From assembly GCA_900554395.1 (NCBI GenBank), contig USHB01000050.1, positions 1 to 9,207 on the forward strand: a DNA stretch of 9,207 bases, read 5' to 3'. The position numbers and the translations under genes were made by a program. Numbering within the stretch: the stretch's first letter is position 1; the number at the start of each line of letters is the position of its first letter. This DNA comes from an uncultured Phascolarctobacterium sp. (lineage in GTDB: Bacteria > Bacillota > Negativicutes > Acidaminococcales > Acidaminococcaceae). This document shows, piece after piece, positions 7,761 through 9,207 of this stretch. The notes below the pieces were generated by a model. The model had not been told where the DNA came from. It searched no databases and saw nothing but the letters and a program-made list of their open reading frames with translations.

Positions 7761-8717
7761 TCATACACGGTTTTCACCCTTTAAAACTGCAAAAGCGGCA
7801 CAGCCGCAGGCATTATCACAGCTGAAACGTGCCTGTGGGTGCCAGAGCGAGATTTTTTTCCTGCTCAGTTTATTATGCAGATATTCTCTGATATATGTGT
7901 TGGAAGCAACGCCGCCTACAATAAGCGCGCTGCTTACTTTATATTGTTTGGCGGCATTAAAAATCAGCCTGTAAAAAGTCTCGGCCAATACTTTTTGCAC
8001 ACCGGCTGCAATACCGGCACGGTCTTCTCCGGCTGCCAGTTTGCGTTCAGCCGCCGTTGCAGGGCCGGAAAGGCTCGCCTTGCAGTCTTTAACCGATACC
8101 GGCAGCGCAACAGGTTCTGCCGCTGTTTTGGCAAACTCTTCCAAAGCCGGGCCTGCCGGAAACTGCAAGCCAAGGCTTACGCCAATACGGTCGATAAACT
8201 GACCGGCATGCAAATCAATGCTGCCGCCGATTTCCGTAAGTTTAAAACTGCCGCCCGGCTGCTGCTCTGCAAGCAGCAAATCAGTTGTTCCGCCGGAAGC
8301 ATGCAAAAGCAAAAAACGCTCATCATCCGGCCCTCCTGCCGACCATTTTCCTGCCAGCAGATGATTCTCCTGATGGCTGATGAGCCAAAGCGGAATATTA
8401 TTTAAGACAGAAAATGAACGCGCAAAACCGGAGCCCACCAAAAACGCAGGCATATAAGAATCTGCAAGCGGACGCGGGCAGCCAGAAGCACAAACGCCGA
8501 TAATTTCAGCGCCCTGCGGCATGGCATTAGCAATCATCTCCGGCAAATTACGCGTATGCTGAAACACCATTTCCGATTGCTGCAAACCGCACTTGCCTTC
8601 ACGCACTTTTAAAATCTGCCTGCTTTCACCAACAAGCTGCGCCTGCCTGTCCATAAAAGCAACAGATGTTGTATAACAACTGGTATCTATGCCAAGGTAA
8701 ACTTTCAAATCACTCAT
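7761..8717 (-). CDS. TsaD/Gcp-like (Kae1/M22 family) paralogue
   Basis: Protein of the ASKHA-fold Kae1/TsaD family, 318 residues, close to but shorter than true TsaD (about 335-340). Features: N-terminal phosphate loop GIDTSCYTTS at 9-18 (TsaD usually GIETSCDDT), metal-binding HxxxH as HQENH at 115-119, SGGTTDLLL at 141-149 (TsaD SGGHT), LHAGQFIDRIGVSLGL then PAGPALE matching the TsaD D-x-x-GE-x-(F/Y)DK...GGP region, GGVASN at 268-273, and CDNA with Asp301 at the third metal-ligand position. True TsaD transfers threonylcarbamoyl to A37 of tRNA. Divergence at the N-terminus suggests a paralogue whose substrate is unknown; similar genes near nusB are commonly annotated as O-sialoglycoprotein endopeptidase, a historical misnomer. 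ATG at 8717 was chosen over an upstream ATG at 8789 because homology begins there and ATGAGTGA overlaps the nusB stop. Confidence 0.85.
   Translation of the reverse strand: MSDLKVYLGIDTSCYTTSVAFMDRQAQLVGESRQILKVREGKCGLQQSEMVFQHTRNLPEMIANAMPQGAEIIGVCASGCPRPLADSYMPAFLVGSGFARSFSVLNNIPLWLISHQENHLLAGKWSAGGPDDERFLLLHASGGTTDLLLAEQQPGGSFKLTEIGGSIDLHAGQFIDRIGVSLGLQFPAGPALEEFAKTAAEPVALPVSVKDCKASLSGPATAAERKLAAGEDRAGIAAGVQKVLAETFYRLIFNAAKQYKVSSALIVGGVASNTYIREYLHNKLSRKKISLWHPQARFSCDNACGCAAFAVLKGENRV
7777..7781 (-). promoter_or_regulatory. Ribosome binding site deciding the xseA start
   Basis: AAGGG on the minus strand lies eight bases before GTG at 7768, and overlaps the alternative GTG at 7777, which therefore has no usable spacing. 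The 7768 start would overlap the TsaD-like stop as GTGTATGA, the same 8-bp geometry as nusB/TsaD-like. Confidence 0.55.
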
Positions 8718-9120
8718 TGTTTCTGACCATTTTGCCAAGCAGCCCGTTAATAAAACGCGGGCTGTCTTCAGAACCGTAAACTTTGGCAATTTCTACGGCC
8801 TCATTAATTGCTATGCCTGCCGGAATTTTATTTTCTGCAAAATAAATCTCGTATACTGCCAGGCGCAGAATGTTGCGGTCAACACCCGGCATGCGTTCTA
8901 CATCCCAGTCAATGGAATATTCTTTGATTTTTGCATCAATACCGGCTTTGTCATTTAAAATGCCGTTTATGGCAACTTGCGCATAATTCTGCGCTTTAAC
9001 AGCGTCCTTGCTGTTTTGTTCTTCAACGGCTGCATTTAAGGCTTCTTCTGCCGTGCAGCCGGAAAAATCTATCTGAAATAAACTTTGTACAATAAGTTCT
9101 CTTGCTATTCTGCGAATCAT
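8710..9120 (-). CDS. nusB: Transcription antitermination factor NusB
   Basis: All-alpha RNA-binding protein that, with NusE (S10), binds boxA of rRNA leader transcripts and promotes antitermination and rRNA processing (136 residues, normal). It shows the N-terminal RRIARELIVQSLFQIDF pattern, the central DRNILRLAVYE helix at 81-91, and the C-terminal INEAVEIAKVYGSEDSPRFI motif ending in NGLLGKMV. ATG at 9120 is preceded by GAGG at 9130-9127, six bases upstream. Its TGA is embedded in the ATG of the TsaD-like gene (ATGAGTGA, 8 bp overlap), implying translational coupling. In B. subtilis folD follows nusB; here the TsaD-like gene occupies that slot. Confidence 0.97.
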   Translation of the reverse strand: MIRRIARELIVQSLFQIDFSGCTAEEALNAAVEEQNSKDAVKAQNYAQVAINGILNDKAGIDAKIKEYSIDWDVERMPGVDRNILRLAVYEIYFAENKIPAGIAINEAVEIAKVYGSEDSPRFINGLLGKMVRNNE

Positions 9121-9140
9121 GTTTAACCTCGTTCTTTTAG

Positions 9141-9207
9141 TTATTTATGGTAGCCGGGCGGCAGCAGCCTGTCCAGCCATTCAAGCAGGTCTTCTTTTTT
9201 ATCAAGT
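9141..9207 (-). CDS. C-terminal fragment of a small protein, probably DUF2273 family
   Basis: The last 21 codons of a gene that begins beyond the right edge are visible: LDKKEDLLEWLDRLLPPGYH followed by K and TAA at 9141-9143. An acidic stretch leading to (L/F)-(D/E)-R-L/F-LPP close to the stop resembles the ending of DUF2273 small integral membrane proteins, which in Bacillota often lie beside Asp23/Gls24 genes directly upstream of nusB. The membrane segments would be off the window, so this is a context-supported guess. It ends 20 bp before nusB in the same direction and is likely in the same transcript. Confidence 0.6.
   Translation of the reverse strand, partial: LDKKEDLLEWLDRLLPPGYHK

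Larger units (their letters stand above)
6564..7777 (-). pseudogene. xseA: Exonuclease VII large subunit, split by a one-base frameshift
   Basis: Catalytic subunit of exonuclease VII, which degrades single-stranded DNA from both ends to oligonucleotides. The first frame (7777-7343, 144 residues, ending LPVNPKTVA then TAA) carries the N-terminal OB fold (YSVSQVNKLIKSLI, VRGEISNF, GHCYFTLKDA). The second frame is collinear from 7346 down to the TAA at 6564-6566 (260 residues). It opens IITSPSGAAVRDLI and contains GRGGGSIEELW, VGHETDFTLADFAADKRAATPS and a normal C-terminus (LARGYSV). Joined with a -1 shift after GTT GCA the product is about 404 residues and reads TVAIITSPSGA, as in the family, so a single base is missing. 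Nothing else is decayed, so a sequencing error or very recent mutation is likelier than an old pseudogene. The start is GTG: the span uses 7777, but GTG at 7768 is better placed after AAGGG (7781-7777). It overlaps the upstream TsaD-like gene. Confidence 0.9.

Noticed and set aside
7964..8173. 69-codon minus-strand frame starting MACSFRQARLW
   Set aside because: It lies wholly inside the TsaD-like gene in another frame and has arginine-rich shadow composition with no homology visible.
7839..8405. 188-codon open frame on the plus strand
   Set aside because: It is antisense to the conserved TsaD-like gene, is cysteine- and arginine-rich without a recognisable domain, and has no supporting context. 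It is a codon-bias shadow.
8718..8789. 24-residue N-terminal extension of the TsaD-like protein from ATG 8789
   Set aside because: The extension overlaps the conserved C-terminal coding sequence of nusB, and the family N-terminus begins at the 8717 ATG, so the longer start is unlikely.

Overview
This window is one uninterrupted minus-strand run of housekeeping genes. Read in the direction of transcription (right to left) it is: 3' end of a small DUF2273-type membrane protein, nusB, a TsaD/Gcp-like paralogue, xseA (broken by a one-base frameshift), xseB, ispA, dxs, tlyA, nadK, argR, and the first ~442 codons of recN, which runs off the left edge. The order nusB-(x)-xseA-xseB-ispA-dxs-tlyA-(nadK)-argR-recN is the well-known conserved cluster of Bacillota. 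Having nadK between tlyA and argR, and a DUF2273-like gene before nusB, points to a clostridial or Negativicutes-type member rather than Bacillus. Moderate GC, strong GGAGG-type ribosome binding sites and GTG starts fit this. The genus cannot be fixed from the sequence alone.

Layout: 1-1328 recN (5' part); 1340-1813 argR; 1810-2682 nadK; 2695-3507 tlyA; 3509-5422 dxs; 5441-6316 ispA; 6317-6562 xseB; 6564-7777 xseA in two frames; 7761-8717 TsaD-like gene; 8710-9120 nusB; 9141-9207 DUF2273-like C-terminus. The largest gap is 20 bp and several junctions overlap by 4-17 bp, so there is no room for a conventional terminator or promoter between genes. Any internal promoter would have to lie inside coding sequence. 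All plus-strand open frames are antisense shadows.

Functionally the run mixes transcription antitermination and rRNA synthesis (NusB), rRNA 2'-O-methylation (TlyA), single-stranded DNA degradation (exonuclease VII, XseAB), early isoprenoid synthesis (Dxs makes DXP for the MEP pathway, IspA condenses the C5 products to C15), NADP supply (NadK, cofactor for DXP reductoisomerase among others), arginine-dependent repression (ArgR) and double-strand-break repair (RecN).

I do not see an undescribed system here. The two points that merit a second look are the frameshift in xseA, which separates its OB-fold from its catalytic half at an exactly definable place, and the TsaD-like paralogue, which diverges from true TsaD at the N-terminus yet keeps the three metal-ligand positions.
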